Positions 24,908-33,495 of a stretch of 64,000 nucleotides of DNA are shown here, piece by piece. The notes beneath the pieces are model-generated. The model saw nothing but the letters and a program-made list of their open reading frames with translations, searched no databases and was not told the DNA's origin. The DNA is from Marinobacter salinexigens (GTDB lineage: Bacteria; Pseudomonadota; Gammaproteobacteria; Pseudomonadales; Oleiphilaceae): positions 310,001-374,000 of the forward strand of contig NZ_VTUU01000002.1 of NCBI RefSeq assembly GCF_008370345.1, in the 5' to 3' direction. Positions within the stretch are counted from its first letter, which is position 1, and each line of letters opens with the position of its first letter. A program made the translations under genes and the position numbers.

Positions 24908-27355
24908 TCAGGACGCGGCCGGGGCGCCAACCGGGGCACTTCCGGGATCTTGCCGGGGTTTAGGCGCAATACCAAGCCTGAGAGCATTCAGAACGACGAT
25001 AAGCGAGCTCACTGACATGCCGATCGCTGCCAGCCAGGGTGGAACCATCCCGGCAGCCGCAAGTGGCAGGGCGCACAGATTGTAAACCAGAGCCCAGATC
25101 AGGTTTTGACGAATAATCCGGCGAGTCTTGAGGCTGGTTTTCAACGCTTCGACAATTTGCAGCAATTGTCCGTTCAACAGCACTGCATCCGCTTTCAGCT
25201 GCGTCAGGTCTGCCGCGGTGCCCATGGCGACTGACACACCAGCCCCGGCCATGGATGGCAGATCATTGAGGCCGTCACCGACCATCATGATATGTCGGCC
25301 TTCGGCGCGGAGTTGTTCAAGCACTGAAAGCTTCTGTTCCGGTGAGGCTTCGCCAATAGCAGTTTCAATACCCAGGCGTTCGGCTATGCTGGCGACGTGT
25401 CCCGAGCGGTCACCACTTAGCAGGATCGTCCGGATCCCCTCGTGTTGCAGGGCCTGTATGGCCGCAGCGGCGTCTTCTCTGGGTTGATCGTCAAGTCGGA
25501 AACAAGCCAGCCATTCACTGTCCGTTGCCAGCCATATTTCCATGCCTTCATGGGGAGGAAGCTCGGGCGCCGGCTGTTTAACGTGCTCTGCAACGAAGGG
25601 CTTGTGACCAACAAAGTAGTTTTTGTTGTCGAGGCAGCCTGAGAGTCCGCCGCCGAGATGATTGATCACCCCGGTAACGTCGGCGGCGGGAAAATCCCGG
25701 AATACCTTGGCAATCGGATGCTCTGAATGCCGCTCGAGCCCGGCAGTCAGTCTGAGGCAGGTTTCAGCATCATGCGTTCCGGTCGTTTCCTGACCAACCA
25801 GGCTGAGTTCGCCTTTTGTTAGCGTGCCGGTCTTATCGAATACGATGGTATCAACATCATTCATCGACTCCAGAGTGTGCCCCCGGGTTGGCAGGAAACC
25901 CAGACGACGCAGCTTGACGGTTGCAGAGGTGATGGCGGTGGGCGTTGCCAGAGAGAGTGCACAGGGGCAGGTGACTACCAGCACCGAGAGGGTTATGTCG
26001 AAAGCGTTATCGGCACCGGCCAGCCACCAGCCAATCCACACGACGGGTGCCAGGATCAGTACGCGCCCGACAAATTTCCCAGCCATCCGGTCCGCCATTC
26101 TGGCTACTTTAGGCTTTTCTGACTGAACCCGGTCCAGCACCCGGAGTATGCCGGACAGCCGGGTTTTTGCACCGGCTCTCACCACGCGAATATCGAGGGG
26201 GTTTTCACCGTTGATACTGCCAGCGTGTACCGTATCGCCGGGCCCGCGGGATTCAGGAAGGTATTCCCCGGTCAAAGCTGCTTCGTTCAGGGTGGAGTGA
26301 CCGCTGACAATCTTGCCGTCTACGGGCAGGGTCTCGCCTGGGCGTACGCGAATTATGTCGCCAGCAACGATGTCGTGGGCAGGAACAATGTCTGTGTTTT
26401 CACCGTTTACCCGGGCCGCGACAGTCGGGTGAAAGCCGGCGAGGGCGTTACCGGTCAGGCCTGCCCGGTAGCGTGCCTGCACCTCTATAAAACGGCCCAG
26501 GAGAAGAAAGAAGGTAAACATGCAGACGGACTCGAAATACACTTCGTCGCCCCCAAACACCGTGACCCAGGCGCTGGCGGCATAGGCCAGGCCTATGGCA
26601 ATCGCTACGGGTACGTCCATGGTCAGGTGTCTGGATTGCAGATCCCGGCGGGCGTTGCGGAAAAAGGGCCGGGCACTGTAGAACACCACCGGCGTAGCAA
26701 TCAGCAGGCTGAACCACCTGAAAAAAGTCACGAACTGCGGATCGACTTCGGTAATCATGTCGAAATACAGGGGGAAGGCCAGCATCATGCTTTGGAATGA
26801 TCCTACACCGGCCAGTGTCAGCCTGATCAGCATGGATCTGTGTTCGGCCTTCAGCGCTTGCTCGGCCTCGTCCGGCTGGTATGGTCGGGCAGTGTAGCCT
26901 AACTCGTGGATAGCAATCAGCAGGTTGCTGAGCGTCGTCTGATCCGACGCCCACACCAGGCGAGCCCGCTGGGTCGTATGGTTGACGGAGAATGCCTGGA
27001 CGCCGGGCTGCTGCTTCATATGATTTTCAAGCAGCCAGATGCAGGCGGCACAGGTAATGCCACCGATCAGCAACTGGGCTTCCTGACCACCTTTAACTGG
27101 CGCAACGAAGGATTGCTGCACCAGCGGGTGGTCCAGCTCCCGGAGGCGGGCTTCTTCTGAAGCGGTCAGCTCGCGGGGAGTAACTGCGGATTCCGTACGC
27201 AGTGCATAGAATCCGGTAAGGCCTTCGTGATGGATGGTTTCGCAGACGGCTTTGCAGCCCTGACAGCAGAAATGCTGTTCTTTGCCATCCAACTCAAGAA
27301 TGATGGGCGGTTCGCCGCTGGCTGGCTCACCGCAATGAAAACAATCGACTGGCAT
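24908..27355 (-). CDS. ccoI: Copper-transporting P-type ATPase CcoI (FixI)
   Basis: An 815-residue P1B-type ATPase that exports copper toward cbb3 oxidase assembly. The N-terminus has a cysteine-rich metal site (CFHCGEP and HFCCQGCKAVC) and then a heavy-metal domain with GGITCAACIWL near residue 100. Six or more membrane helices follow, with CPC near residue 463, phosphorylation motif DKTGT near 507, and GDGLND near 695. Two N-terminal metal modules are typical of the FixI/CcoI class. Its start overlaps the ccoH stop (TAATG). Confidence 0.94.
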   Translation of the reverse strand: MPVDCFHCGEPASGEPPIILELDGKEQHFCCQGCKAVCETIHHEGLTGFYALRTESAVTPRELTASEEARLRELDHPLVQQSFVAPVKGGQEAQLLIGGITCAACIWLLENHMKQQPGVQAFSVNHTTQRARLVWASDQTTLSNLLIAIHELGYTARPYQPDEAEQALKAEHRSMLIRLTLAGVGSFQSMMLAFPLYFDMITEVDPQFVTFFRWFSLLIATPVVFYSARPFFRNARRDLQSRHLTMDVPVAIAIGLAYAASAWVTVFGGDEVYFESVCMFTFFLLLGRFIEVQARYRAGLTGNALAGFHPTVAARVNGENTDIVPAHDIVAGDIIRVRPGETLPVDGKIVSGHSTLNEAALTGEYLPESRGPGDTVHAGSINGENPLDIRVVRAGAKTRLSGILRVLDRVQSEKPKVARMADRMAGKFVGRVLILAPVVWIGWWLAGADNAFDITLSVLVVTCPCALSLATPTAITSATVKLRRLGFLPTRGHTLESMNDVDTIVFDKTGTLTKGELSLVGQETTGTHDAETCLRLTAGLERHSEHPIAKVFRDFPAADVTGVINHLGGGLSGCLDNKNYFVGHKPFVAEHVKQPAPELPPHEGMEIWLATDSEWLACFRLDDQPREDAAAAIQALQHEGIRTILLSGDRSGHVASIAERLGIETAIGEASPEQKLSVLEQLRAEGRHIMMVGDGLNDLPSMAGAGVSVAMGTAADLTQLKADAVLLNGQLLQIVEALKTSLKTRRIIRQNLIWALVYNLCALPLAAAGMVPPWLAAIGMSVSSLIVVLNALRLGIAPKPRQDPGSAPVGAPAAS

Positions 27356-27870
27356 TAGCCTTGGCTGGCGTCTTTAGCTTGAATCTTCAGTCCATTTTCC
27401 GCAGGCAGCCAGGCTTCTCCCTTCAGGCGCCACTCGTTGCTCGGGCCGCGGAGGTCGTAATACCAGCGGCCGTCGATGTCTTCCAGCATCTTGCCACTGT
27501 AGTGGCCATTGCCAGTAGCCTGGAACTGGATCGTGCGGTCATTTTCCGAGAGCGTCGGATGGTACAGATTGAGAACCAGGTACGGAAAGTCAGCAACCCC
27601 TTCGTTGGATTCCAGCGACATGTAGAGGTCACGCCCCTCAAAGTCCAGCTCTGCGACCATGCCGAGGGCGGTAGCCCTTTCATCCCGGGCAATGTCCATG
27701 TTGATACTCCGACCTTCCTTGGAATAATCGTCTGTCACCATCGGGTCTCTGGTATTGATGGCAACGATGATCATGAAGATGCACCAGATGATCGCAGCCA
27801 ATGGGAATATGGTCAGGAACCAGAACCATGGCTGTCGATACCAGGGTGCTACGGGAGCTTGATCAGTCAT
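27355..27870 (-). CDS. ccoH: cbb3 oxidase assembly protein CcoH (FixH)
   Basis: A 171-residue protein with one N-terminal membrane helix (about residues 13-36), flanked by the family start PWYRQPWFWFLTIFPLAAI. A periplasmic FixH domain follows, with the DDYSKEGRSINMDIARD segment. CcoH interacts with the cbb3 oxidase during assembly and with CcoI. It lies between ccoG and ccoI with one-base overlap to ccoI. Confidence 0.93.
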   Translation of the reverse strand: MTDQAPVAPWYRQPWFWFLTIFPLAAIIWCIFMIIVAINTRDPMVTDDYSKEGRSINMDIARDERATALGMVAELDFEGRDLYMSLESNEGVADFPYLVLNLYHPTLSENDRTIQFQATGNGHYSGKMLEDIDGRWYYDLRGPSNEWRLKGEAWLPAENGLKIQAKDASQG

Positions 27871-27918
27871 AAATCTCTATCTCATTGATGAATCTTGTCG
27901 GAGCGCTGAACCTTCAGG

Positions 27919-29349
27919 TCAGCGCGTTGGACCGACAAAACGGCTTTCAGTTTCAAGAATCAGGGAAGTATCTGTCTCGGACACCGCCTTGAAGAGAATC
28001 TCGTTGTTGGACTCAGAGATTGACTCGGGAGGAACATCAACCACGGTTGGCAGCGAGCGGTTCTCTCCGCTGGCGACGGTTACGCGAGTCTCGGTAAGGA
28101 TCTGAATGTCATCCAGGCCGGCGACCGAGAGCGTGAAGGTCTGAGGGACTTCCGACATGTTTGCGATTTTTAGGGTATAGGAGTTCTCTATACGACCCTG
28201 GCCATTAAAGCTGAACAGGGCACCCCGATCGCGGAGAGCATCCATTTGAGCCGGTACCCGGGTGGCAATGGTCACGATGATGGCAGAGATCATCAGCGCC
28301 AGCATAATGCCATAACCGAAGGTGCGGGGACGAAGCAGTTTCGATTGCTTCCCTTCGAGCTCGTTTTCGGTGGTGTAACTGATTAACCCCTTCGGATAAT
28401 CCATCTTTTCCATGATTTCGTCACAGGCATCAATACACAGTGCGCAACCGATGCACTCGTACTGGAGGCCATCCCGGATATCGATACCCGTCGGGCACAC
28501 CTGAACACATTGCCCGCAGTCGATGCAGTCACCCAGGCCCGCTTCATCAGGTTTGACGCCTTTTTTGCGGCCGCCCCGGGGTTCTCCACGATTCGGGTCG
28601 TAGGAAACAACCCTGGTATTCGGGTCAAACATAACCGATTGAAAGCGGGCGTATGGGCACATGTACAGGCAGACCTGTTCGCGCATCCAGCCGGCATTGA
28701 GGTAGGTGGCAACAGTGAAAAAAGCGACCCAGAAATAGGCCCAGCCGTTGGCCTGCAGGGTAAACAGGTCAACGATCAACTCCCGGATGGGATAGAAGTA
28801 TCCGACGAAGGTCAGCCCGGTCGCCAGGGCAATCAGCAGCCAGACAGTATGCTTTGCGGACTTCTTGATGATCTTTCCTGAACTGCTGGGGCTCTTGTCC
28901 AGTTTCATCCGCTTGTTGCGGCTACCTTCGATGCGTTCTTCAACCCACATGAAAATGAAAGTCCACACTGTTTGCGGGCATGTGTAGCCACACCAGACCC
29001 GGCCAAACAGGGTGGTGATAAAGAACAGTCCGTAGGCACAGATGATCAGCATGCCGGAGAGCAGGATGAAATCTTTCGGGTAGAAAGTGGCGCCGTAGAG
29101 ATGAAATTCCCGGGCAGGCAAATCAAAGTGGATTAACGGCTGGCCATCCAGAGTAAGCCAGACGAACAGGAAGTACATGCTCATCAGCAGAGTCAGGCTC
29201 ACATTGCGAATGCGCTGAAAAAAGCCTTTGACTTCCTTAACGTAGATCTTTTTGCGACTTGCGTAGAGCTCGACCGTTTCGCCTTTGTTGTTTTTATTGG
29301 AGGGGTCGGAGGAAGGGTCAATCTGTTTGACCGGAATTTCACTGCTCAT
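27919..29349 (-). CDS. ccoG: cbb3 oxidase accessory ferredoxin-like protein CcoG (FixG)
   Basis: A 476-residue membrane protein with five or so helices and two 4Fe-4S ferredoxin motifs, CIDCGQCVQVCPTG and CIGCALCIDACD (about residues 267-308). Upstream cysteines occur in CGYTCPQTVW and CLYMCPYARF. The C-terminal ~100 residues form an Ig-like periplasmic domain. CcoG reduces Cu(II) for the copper-delivery path to cbb3 oxidase. Two strong hairpins separate it from ccoP, so it may be expressed below the structural genes. Confidence 0.94.
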   Translation of the reverse strand: MSSEIPVKQIDPSSDPSNKNNKGETVELYASRKKIYVKEVKGFFQRIRNVSLTLLMSMYFLFVWLTLDGQPLIHFDLPAREFHLYGATFYPKDFILLSGMLIICAYGLFFITTLFGRVWCGYTCPQTVWTFIFMWVEERIEGSRNKRMKLDKSPSSSGKIIKKSAKHTVWLLIALATGLTFVGYFYPIRELIVDLFTLQANGWAYFWVAFFTVATYLNAGWMREQVCLYMCPYARFQSVMFDPNTRVVSYDPNRGEPRGGRKKGVKPDEAGLGDCIDCGQCVQVCPTGIDIRDGLQYECIGCALCIDACDEIMEKMDYPKGLISYTTENELEGKQSKLLRPRTFGYGIMLALMISAIIVTIATRVPAQMDALRDRGALFSFNGQGRIENSYTLKIANMSEVPQTFTLSVAGLDDIQILTETRVTVASGENRSLPTVVDVPPESISESNNEILFKAVSETDTSLILETESRFVGPTR

Positions 29350-29405
29350 CGTTACCTCCCGAGGATAAGGAAAATCTGGGAGCGGGCCCGGAGGGGTCTG
29401 CTGAT

Positions 29406-29448
29406 CTTTTCAAGCCTGTGCCCGCATAGCAGACACAGGGTTGAAAAG
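29406..29448 (-). terminator. Second ccoP-ccoG intergenic hairpin
   Basis: A 15-bp stem with one mismatch (29406-29420 with 29434-29448) around a 13-base loop. It lies just downstream, on the minus strand, of the hairpin at 29451-29476. No uridine run follows. Together they could attenuate transcription into ccoG or protect the ccoNOQP mRNA 3' end. Confidence 0.45.
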
Positions 29449-29450
29449 AC

Positions 29451-29476
29451 CAGTCAGGGCAGGGTTGCCCTGACTG
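29451..29476 (-). terminator. First ccoP-ccoG intergenic hairpin, terminator-like
   Basis: CAGTCAGGGCA pairs perfectly with TGCCCTGACTG (11 bp) around a four-base loop. On the minus strand it is followed by GTCTTTTC, a weak uridine tract. It begins 9 bases after the ccoP stop codon. Confidence 0.55.
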
Positions 29477-29484
29477 AATCATTT

Positions 29485-30375
29485 TCAGTTAGATAGGCTG
29501 TAAACGTACGCAGCCAGGATCTGGATCTGGTCTTCGGTCAGACGACCTTCCTGCGCGGGCATCTGGTTCTGACGGCCGTGCATGACAGTTTCCTTGATCC
29601 AGTCGTAGGTGGAGCCATACAACCAGGTGTTGTCCGTCAGGTTCGGGGCGCCCATGGCTTCCATACCCTTGCCTTCCGGTCCGTGGCAGGCTACGCAAGC
29701 CTGAGCAAAGACGGCTTTACCCGCTTCTGCAGCGTCTGCATCTTTTTCGCGGCCGCTGAAGCTCAGCACGTAGTTCACCACCTGATCAACCTGTTCGTTG
29801 GTCATGCCAGGCATCAGGCCTTTGGCAGGCATGTTACCCATGCGACCGATTTTGATGGTCTCGTGGATCTTTTCAGGAGACCCTCCGTGCAACCAGTCGT
29901 TGTCAGTCAGGTTCGGGAAGCCAACCTGGCCCCGGGCTGCTGAACCGTGGCAAACCGCACAGTTGTTGGCAAACAGGCGCTGGCCGATTTTCAGCGCATC
30001 TTCGTTAGTAGCGAGTTCTGCTACCGGGGTCTGGCCGTACTGCGCGTAGATCTCACCATACTTTTCCTCAGCTTCAGCAACTTCTGCTTCCCACTGGTTA
30101 TGAGAGGTCCAGCCAAGCAGGCCTTTGTAACTGCCCAGGCCCGGGTAGAGTGCCAGGTATCCAAGAGCGAATACGCAGGTCGCCATGAACAGATAGAACC
30201 ACCATTTGGGCAGAGGGTTGTCATATTCCTCAATGCCGTCGAAGGCGTGGCCCATGGTGCGGTCTGTTTCAACGTCCGTGGTCTGGCTCTTACGGGTTGC
30301 CCACAGAAGCCATACACAGCCAAAAACAGTACCGAGCACGATCACACTGATCCAGATGCTCCAGAAGGTACTCAT
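29485..30375 (-). CDS. ccoP: cbb3 cytochrome c oxidase subunit III, dihaem CcoP
   Basis: A 296-residue dihaem cytochrome c subunit. The N-terminus has two membrane helices (about residues 7-27 and 56-78). Two haem c sites follow, CAVCHG near residue 140 and CVACHG near 228, each with a later methionine ligand (GNMPAKGLMPGM; NQMPAQEG). It passes electrons from soluble cytochrome c to CcoO. Its ATG overlaps the ccoQ stop (ATGA). Confidence 0.96.
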   Translation of the reverse strand: MSTFWSIWISVIVLGTVFGCVWLLWATRKSQTTDVETDRTMGHAFDGIEEYDNPLPKWWFYLFMATCVFALGYLALYPGLGSYKGLLGWTSHNQWEAEVAEAEEKYGEIYAQYGQTPVAELATNEDALKIGQRLFANNCAVCHGSAARGQVGFPNLTDNDWLHGGSPEKIHETIKIGRMGNMPAKGLMPGMTNEQVDQVVNYVLSFSGREKDADAAEAGKAVFAQACVACHGPEGKGMEAMGAPNLTDNTWLYGSTYDWIKETVMHGRQNQMPAQEGRLTEDQIQILAAYVYSLSN

Positions 30376-30557
30376 TGTTTCTTCTCCGTTTTTTCCTGTT
30401 CGAGAGTACGCTTTTCGACGTCATCGTCATCGAAGGGCAGATGGGCTGCTTCGTCATTGGCTTTCTTGCGGTGGGCACTGTAGGCCCACCACACGATGCC
30501 GAAGAAGGCTGCCATTACCAGAATGGTTTGAATGCCGCGTAACTCATTGATATCCAT
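30372..30557 (-). CDS. ccoQ: cbb3 oxidase small subunit CcoQ (FixQ)
   Basis: A 61-residue protein with one membrane helix (about residues 10-28, TILVMAAFFGIVWWAYSAH) and a charged cytoplasmic tail, the usual form of CcoQ, which stabilises the oxidase complex. It lies four bases after ccoO and overlaps ccoP. Confidence 0.92.
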   Translation of the reverse strand: MDINELRGIQTILVMAAFFGIVWWAYSAHRKKANDEAAHLPFDDDDVEKRTLEQEKTEKKQ

Positions 30558-30561
30558 GGGA

Positions 30562-31170
30562 TCACCGTTTGTCTGAAATCACAGTACCCAGATGCTGCAG
30601 GTATGCGACCAGCGCTTCGATTTCAAACTTGCCTTCAACCTCTGCAGGCCCGTTGGCGATCTCTTCGTCAGAGTAAGGCACGCCCAGGGTTTGCAGGGTT
30701 TCCATCTTCGCTGCCGTCTGGGTGTGATCTACCTTATTCTCGAACAGCCATGGGAATGCTGGCATGTTGGACTCGGGTACCACACTGCGTGGATCGAAAA
30801 GGTGCTGGCGCTGCCAGGCATCAGAGTAACGGCCGCCTACACGGGCAAGGTCAGGACCAGTCCGCTTGGAGCCCCACAGGAACGGGCGGTCGTATACGAA
30901 CTCGCCCGCCACGGAGTAGTGACCATAGCGCTCGGTTTCAGCCCGGAAAGGACGAATCTGCTGCGTATGGCACACGTGACAACCTTCACGGATGTAGATG
31001 TCCCGTCCTTCCAGTTGCAGAGCGGTGTAGGGCTTGAGGCCCTCTACCGGCTCATTGGTCTCCTTCAGGAAGAAGAGGGGAACAATCTCAACAAGAAAGC
31101 CGCCGGAGATGGTCAGGATGATCAGGATGATCATCAGACCAAGGTTCTTTTCTACTATTTCGTGATTCAT
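30562..31170 (-). CDS. ccoO: cbb3 cytochrome c oxidase subunit II, monohaem CcoO
   Basis: A 202-residue membrane-anchored cytochrome c. It has an N-terminal helix (about residues 11-33) and a haem c site CHVCHTQ near residue 65 within [25 protein letters not shown], a strongly conserved CcoO region. A methionine ligand is probable in ESNMPAFPW. It relays electrons from CcoP to the CcoN active site. ccoN ends 15 bases upstream. Confidence 0.96.
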   Translation of the reverse strand: MNHEIVEKNLGLMIILIILTISGGFLVEIVPLFFLKETNEPVEGLKPYTALQLEGRDIYIREGCHVCHTQQIRPFRAETERYGHYSVAGEFVYDRPFLWGSKRTGPDLARVGGRYSDAWQRQHLFDPRSVVPESNMPAFPWLFENKVDHTQTAAKMETLQTLGVPYSDEEIANGPAEVEGKFEIEALVAYLQHLGTVISDKR

Positions 31171-31185
31171 CTGGTCTCTCTCCCG

Positions 31186-32616
31186 TTACGCCGCCTGAGC
31201 TGCTGCGTTGTCCTGCGCAACCGCTTCCTTCTGGCGAACGGTCATGTACACGTTGTAGGCCATGATGAGCATGCCGCTCAGGAAGATGGCGCCGCCCAGG
31301 AACCGGACAAAGTAACCCGGGTAGGAGGCTTCCACGGACTCTACGAAGCTGTAGGTCAGGGTGCCGTCAGCGTTAACTGCACGCCACATCAGGCCCTGCA
31401 TGATGCCGTTAACCCACATGGCGACGATGTACAGTACGGTACCGACAGTAGCCAGCCAGAAGTGGATGTTGATCAGGGCCGTGCTGTACATGGCCTGGAG
31501 GCCCCACAGCTTGGGAATCAGGTGATAAACAGAGCCGATACTGATCATAGCAACCCAGCCCAGTGCACCGGAGTGTACGTGGCCGATGGTCCAGTCAGTA
31601 TTGTGAGACAGCGCGTTTACAGTCTTGATGGCCATCATCGGGCCTTCAAAGGTAGACATACCGTAGAAGGACAGGGATACCACCAGGAAGCGCAGGATCG
31701 GGTCAGTGCGCAGTTTGTGCCATGCGCCGGACAGGGTCATCATGCCGTTGATCATACCGCCCCAGGATGGAGCCAGCAGGATCAGGGACATTACCATGCC
31801 TGCGGTCTGTGCCCAGTCTGGAAGGGCAGAGTAGTGCAGGTGGTGGCCACCAGCCCATACGTAGGTGGTGATCAGAGCCCAGAAGTGAACGATGGACAGG
31901 CGGTAGGAGTAAACCGGGCGCCCGGACTGCTTCGGTACGAAGTAGTACATCATGCCCAGGAAGCCGGCAGTCAGGAAGAAGCCTACTGCGTTATGGCCCC
32001 ACCACCATTGCATCATGGCATCGGTCACGCCGGCGTATGCAGAGTAGGATTTGAAGGCGCTGACAGGCAGTTCCAGGTTGTTACCAACGTGCAGGAAAGC
32101 AACGGTGATAATGAAGGCACCAAAGAACCAGTTGGCAACGTAGATGTGCGCAGTGCTGCGCTTCATCACCGTGCCGAAGAAGACCAGAGCATAGGTAACC
32201 CAAACCAGGGTGATGGCAATATCAATCGGCCATTCCAGTTCGGCGTACTCCTTGGTTGTGGTCAGACCCATCGGTAAGGTGATCGCTGCCGCAACAATGA
32301 TCGCCTGCCATCCCCAGAACGTGAAGGCGGCAAGGCTGTCTGAAATCAGGCGAGCCTGGCAGGTGCGCTGCACGATGTAATAGGAGGTAGCAAACAGGGC
32401 ACTTCCACCAAAGCCGTAGATTACGGCGTTGGTATGCAGCGGCCGCAGGCGACCGAAGTGGGTAAAGGGCAGGTCCAGGTTCATGGCGGGCCAGACGAGT
32501 TGAGAAGCGATCAACACGCCAAGGCCCATCCCGACGATACCCCATACCACTGTCATGATGGCGAACTGTCTCACCACCTTGTAGTTGTATGTCAGGTTTG
32601 GATTTACTGTGCTCAT
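31186..32616 (-). CDS. ccoN: cbb3 cytochrome c oxidase catalytic subunit I, CcoN
   Basis: The 476-residue haem-copper oxidase core subunit that reduces oxygen to water and pumps protons; high oxygen affinity is typical of this class. Twelve helices and the histidines for haem b, haem b3 and CuB are visible in [46 protein letters not shown] and [17 protein letters not shown]. It is the first gene of the ccoNOQP operon. A possible Anr/FNR box is about 70 bp upstream. Confidence 0.97.
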   Translation of the reverse strand: MSTVNPNLTYNYKVVRQFAIMTVVWGIVGMGLGVLIASQLVWPAMNLDLPFTHFGRLRPLHTNAVIYGFGGSALFATSYYIVQRTCQARLISDSLAAFTFWGWQAIIVAAAITLPMGLTTTKEYAELEWPIDIAITLVWVTYALVFFGTVMKRSTAHIYVANWFFGAFIITVAFLHVGNNLELPVSAFKSYSAYAGVTDAMMQWWWGHNAVGFFLTAGFLGMMYYFVPKQSGRPVYSYRLSIVHFWALITTYVWAGGHHLHYSALPDWAQTAGMVMSLILLAPSWGGMINGMMTLSGAWHKLRTDPILRFLVVSLSFYGMSTFEGPMMAIKTVNALSHNTDWTIGHVHSGALGWVAMISIGSVYHLIPKLWGLQAMYSTALINIHFWLATVGTVLYIVAMWVNGIMQGLMWRAVNADGTLTYSFVESVEASYPGYFVRFLGGAIFLSGMLIMAYNVYMTVRQKEAVAQDNAAAQAA

Positions 32617-32686
32617 AGCCTTACCAATGGATTTAGAATGGGGAAATGTGCGGGCGCAAGTATGGAGAAACCATTAGCTCTTTGCA

Positions 32687-32700
32687 ATGACTCAGGTCAA
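32687..32700 (-). promoter_or_regulatory. Possible Anr/FNR box upstream of ccoN
   Basis: On the minus strand TTGAC-CTGA-GTCAT agrees with the FNR/Anr consensus (TTGAT-N4-ATCAA) at 7 of 10 positions. It lies 71-84 bp ahead of the ccoN start, a reasonable activator position for an operon usually induced at low oxygen. The match is imperfect. Confidence 0.4.
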
Positions 32701-32805
32701 CTCCATATGCCTGTCAAATGCGCCGGAATCAGCAACATGGCATCCTTTCCACCTTCGTTATTCAGGGGCTTTCTTGTATAGGTTTGAGACGTTGCTTGAG
32801 GTGTA

Positions 32806-33495
32806 ATGATAGCCCCTAAGACGGGTAAGGTGAATTTCGTGAAATTGATTTATACCAAAGAATATGTAAACAACCCGGAAGTTGTACTGATTCTGGCGCA
32901 TGGTGCCGGCGCTCCAGCCGATTCTTCGTTTATGGAAGCGCTTGCAAGCGCTTTGGAAAAGGAAGGGATAGCCTGTGTCCGGTTTGAGTTCCCTTATATG
33001 GTGAAACGGAGGGAGGATGGGAAGAAACGCCCACCAGACCGGCAACCGAAGCTGCTTGAGTGCTTCTCCGGTGTCGTGGATGCCGTCCTCAAGGATGTCG
33101 GTCCGGATTCACTGGTGCTGATTGGCGGGAAATCCATGGGTGGGAGAATGGCCACTCTGCTGGCCACGGAAAAGAAAGGAATCGAGGGTGTCGCCTGCTT
33201 TGGGTACCCGTTCCATCCTCCCGGAAAGTTGGATCGGTGGCGAACGGACCACTTTAAGGATGTCGAGGCGCCTGTGCTGATTGTCCAGGGCACCCGGGAC
33301 CCTTTTGGCAAACCGGATGAAGTTGCTGATCATTTGGGTGCACAACCCGGTATCCTTTTGCACTGGCTGGAGGGTGGTAACCATGATTTTCAACCGCCAG
33401 TGAGGCTGCAGAAATCCCAGCAGGGGCTCATTGAAGAGGCTGCGGCTGAAACGCGGCGGTTCATTGACGAAAACCTTAACGTTCGTGGCCGCTAG
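32806..33495 (+). CDS. Alpha/beta hydrolase, KANL3/Tex30-like family
   Basis: A 229-residue alpha/beta hydrolase. It has the oxyanion-side motif LAHGAGAPADSSFM near residue 31, the nucleophile elbow GGKSMGG (serine near 107), the acid in VQGTRDPFG and the histidine in GGNHDF. The overall pattern matches the small dienelactone-hydrolase-like family known as KANL3/Tex30-like in databases. The substrate is unknown. The Shine-Dalgarno sequence GAGG is closer than usual to ATG 32806, so a nearby later start (GTG or TTG) is possible. It converges on the diguanylate cyclase gene with no gap. Confidence 0.75.
   Translation: MIAPKTGKVNFVKLIYTKEYVNNPEVVLILAHGAGAPADSSFMEALASALEKEGIACVRFEFPYMVKRREDGKKRPPDRQPKLLECFSGVVDAVLKDVGPDSLVLIGGKSMGGRMATLLATEKKGIEGVACFGYPFHPPGKLDRWRTDHFKDVEAPVLIVQGTRDPFGKPDEVADHLGAQPGILLHWLEGGNHDFQPPVRLQKSQQGLIEEAAAETRRFIDENLNVRGR

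Noticed and set aside
30592-32277. Open frame of 561 codons on the plus strand across ccoO and ccoN
   Set aside because: It is antisense to two well-conserved oxidase subunits, His- and Gln-rich without domain pattern, and has no ribosome site.
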